Shown here piece by piece: positions 6,075 to 7,330 of a stretch of 7,330 nucleotides of DNA. The notes under the pieces were generated by a model, which saw only the letters and a list, made by a program, of their open reading frames with translations, was not told the origin of the DNA and searched no databases. Both the position numbers and the translations under genes were made by a program. How positions within the stretch are numbered: position 1 is the first letter of the stretch; every line of letters starts with the position of its first letter. The stretch covers positions 1 to 7,330 of the forward strand of contig JALSTE010000744.1 in assembly GCA_026983855.1 (NCBI GenBank), read 5' to 3'. The stretch comes from Acidimicrobiia bacterium (lineage in GTDB: Bacteria; Actinomycetota; Acidimicrobiia; Acidimicrobiales; Poriferisodalaceae).

Positions 6075-7330
6075 ATGACCATCCGCACGGACTACTGCGG
6101 ACGCCTCGACGTCTCCGACGTGGGGCGCACTGTGACCGTCTGCGGCTGGGTCGCCCGCCGGCGTGAACACGGCGAGCACCTGGCCTTCGTCGATCTCCGG
6201 GACCGCACCGGAGTGGTCCAGTGCGTGGTCGACGGCGCCGCCGACCTGCGCAACGAGTACGTGGTGGCGGTCACCGGCACGGTGAGGGAGCGTCCCGAGG
6301 GCACGGAGAACCCCGATCTGTCCACCGGTCGGATCGAGATCGGGGACACCACGGTGGAGATCCTCAACCCGGCCGATCCCCTGCCGTTCCAGGTCGACGG
6401 CCGGGTGGAGGTGGACGAGACCATCCGCATCCGTCACCGCTACCTGGATCTGCGCTCGGAGCGCATGCAGGCCAACATGAGACTGCGGGCCCGGGTCAAC
6501 TCCGCCATCCGCCGGGCCATGGAGGCCCAGGAGTTCGTCGAGATCGAGACCCCGATGCTCATCGCATCCACCCCCGAGGGGGCCCGGGACTTCGTGGTGC
6601 CCTCACGCCTCCACCCCGGGTCGTTCTACGCCCTGCCCCAGAGCCCCCAGCTCTTCAAGCAGCTCTGCATGGTGGGTGGGGTGGACCGCTACTTCCAGTT
6701 GGCCCGCTGTCTGAGGGACGAGGACCTCCGGGCCGACCGCCAGTTCGAGTTCATCCAGCTCGACATGGAGATGAGTTTCGCCGATGGGGCCGACGTGAGG
6801 GCCGTGGTGTCGGAGACCATGGCCGCCACGGTCGAGGAGATCACGGGAACCCGCCCCGCACCCTTCCCCGAGATGACCTGGCGGGAGGCCATGGAGAGGT
6901 TCGGTTCCGACAAGCCCGACACCCGCTTCGGTATGGAACTGGTGGAGCTGACCGAGGTCTTCGCCTCCACCGGGTTCAACGCCTTCAAGGCCCCCAGCGT
7001 CAAGGGCATCAGGGTTCCCGGTGGGGCCTCGATGGGTCGGAACAAGCTCGACCAGCTCACCGACCGGGTCAAGGGCTGGGGGGCCAGAGGGCTGGTGTGG
7101 ATCAAGGTGGGCGAGGAGGGCCAGGTCACCTCGCCGGTGGCCAAGTTCCTCTCCGAGATCGAGATCACCGACCTGCTGGCGGCCACCGGGGCCGGGCCGG
7201 GCGACATCATCTACCTGGTCGCCGACGAGTGGCGCACCGTGGTCCGGATCCTGGGTCTGCTGCGACTGGAACTGGGTCGCCCCCCGGTGACGGAGGGGGG
7301 ACTCAACTTCCTGTGGGTCACCGACTTCCC
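6075..7330 (+). CDS. aspS: Aspartyl-tRNA synthetase (AspRS), 3' truncated by window edge
   Basis: AspRS is a class II synthetase that joins aspartate to tRNA(Asp). The frame gives 418 complete codons and stays open to the window end; bacterial AspRS is usually ~590 residues, so about 70% is present. The N-terminal OB-fold anticodon-binding domain is at ~1-105 (CGWVARRREHG at 23-33). The catalytic core follows: RHRYLDLRSERM (120-131), motif 1 around FVEIETPML (154-162), STPEGARDF (165-173), ALPQSPQLFKQL (186-197) and motif 2 through RDEDLRADRQFEF (214-226). The bacterial insertion (GAD-type) domain covers roughly 275-400, with GSDKPDTRFG at 277-286. Motif 3 lies beyond the window. H32 and G76 sit at the two positions that distinguish non-discriminating from discriminating bacterial AspRS, suggesting the symbol aspS/aspC-type dual-specificity enzyme (often annotated Asp/Asn). 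The loop after VVQ is about eight residues shorter than in E. coli. The start is supported by AGAGGA upstream. Confidence 0.97.
   Translation, partial: MTIRTDYCGRLDVSDVGRTVTVCGWVARRREHGEHLAFVDLRDRTGVVQCVVDGAADLRNEYVVAVTGTVRERPEGTENPDLSTGRIEIGDTTVEILNPADPLPFQVDGRVEVDETIRIRHRYLDLRSERMQANMRLRARVNSAIRRAMEAQEFVEIETPMLIASTPEGARDFVVPSRLHPGSFYALPQSPQLFKQLCMVGGVDRYFQLARCLRDEDLRADRQFEFIQLDMEMSFADGADVRAVVSETMAATVEEITGTRPAPFPEMTWREAMERFGSDKPDTRFGMELVELTEVFASTGFNAFKAPSVKGIRVPGGASMGRNKLDQLTDRVKGWGARGLVWIKVGEEGQVTSPVAKFLSEIEITDLLAATGAGPGDIIYLVADEWRTVVRILGLLRLELGRPPVTEGGLNFLWVTDF

Overview
This 7,330-base window is a very GC-rich, densely coding chromosomal segment. All five genes lie on the + strand: secD (3' part), secF, a long bifunctional rel (relA/spoT-type) gene, hisS, and the 5' part of aspS. 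The order secD-secF-rel-hisS-aspS, the strong G/C third-position bias, the Ser/Thr/Pro-rich linker in SecD, the tyrosine in the SecF GYSLYDT motif and the Rel sequence all fit a high-GC actinobacterium (Actinomycetota). Frequent AGG arginine and ATA isoleucine codons, and the compact cluster, hint at a lineage away from the classical mycobacteria and streptomycetes, possibly Acidimicrobiia. That placement is inference.

Layout: 1-1096 is the C-terminal part of SecD, entering the window inside a Thr/Ser/Pro-rich linker. SecF (1093-2142) overlaps it by four bases (ATGA) behind a good Shine-Dalgarno sequence. Positions 2143-2254 are a G/C-run-rich spacer, with a C-run block followed by a G-run block (both G-quadruplex-like), leading to rel (2255-4537). 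Positions 4538-4748 are the only other sizeable spacer. It holds a hairpin just after the rel stop and then four imperfect tandem copies of a ~34-bp element arranged as two AB dimers. hisS (4749-6023) and aspS (6075 to the window end) follow, 51 bases apart.

How the genes work together: SecD and SecF form the accessory membrane complex that uses the proton gradient to complete protein export through SecYEG. Rel makes and degrades (p)ppGpp in response to uncharged tRNA on the ribosome. HisRS and AspRS charge tRNAs, so their activity is part of what Rel senses. AspRS carries His and Gly at the two positions linked to a non-discriminating enzyme, suggesting that it also makes Asp-tRNA(Asn) for the GatCAB amidotransferase.

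I see no mobile element, CRISPR array, RNA gene, defence system or other new multi-gene system; this is housekeeping DNA. The most unusual structure is the tandem repeat array upstream of hisS.
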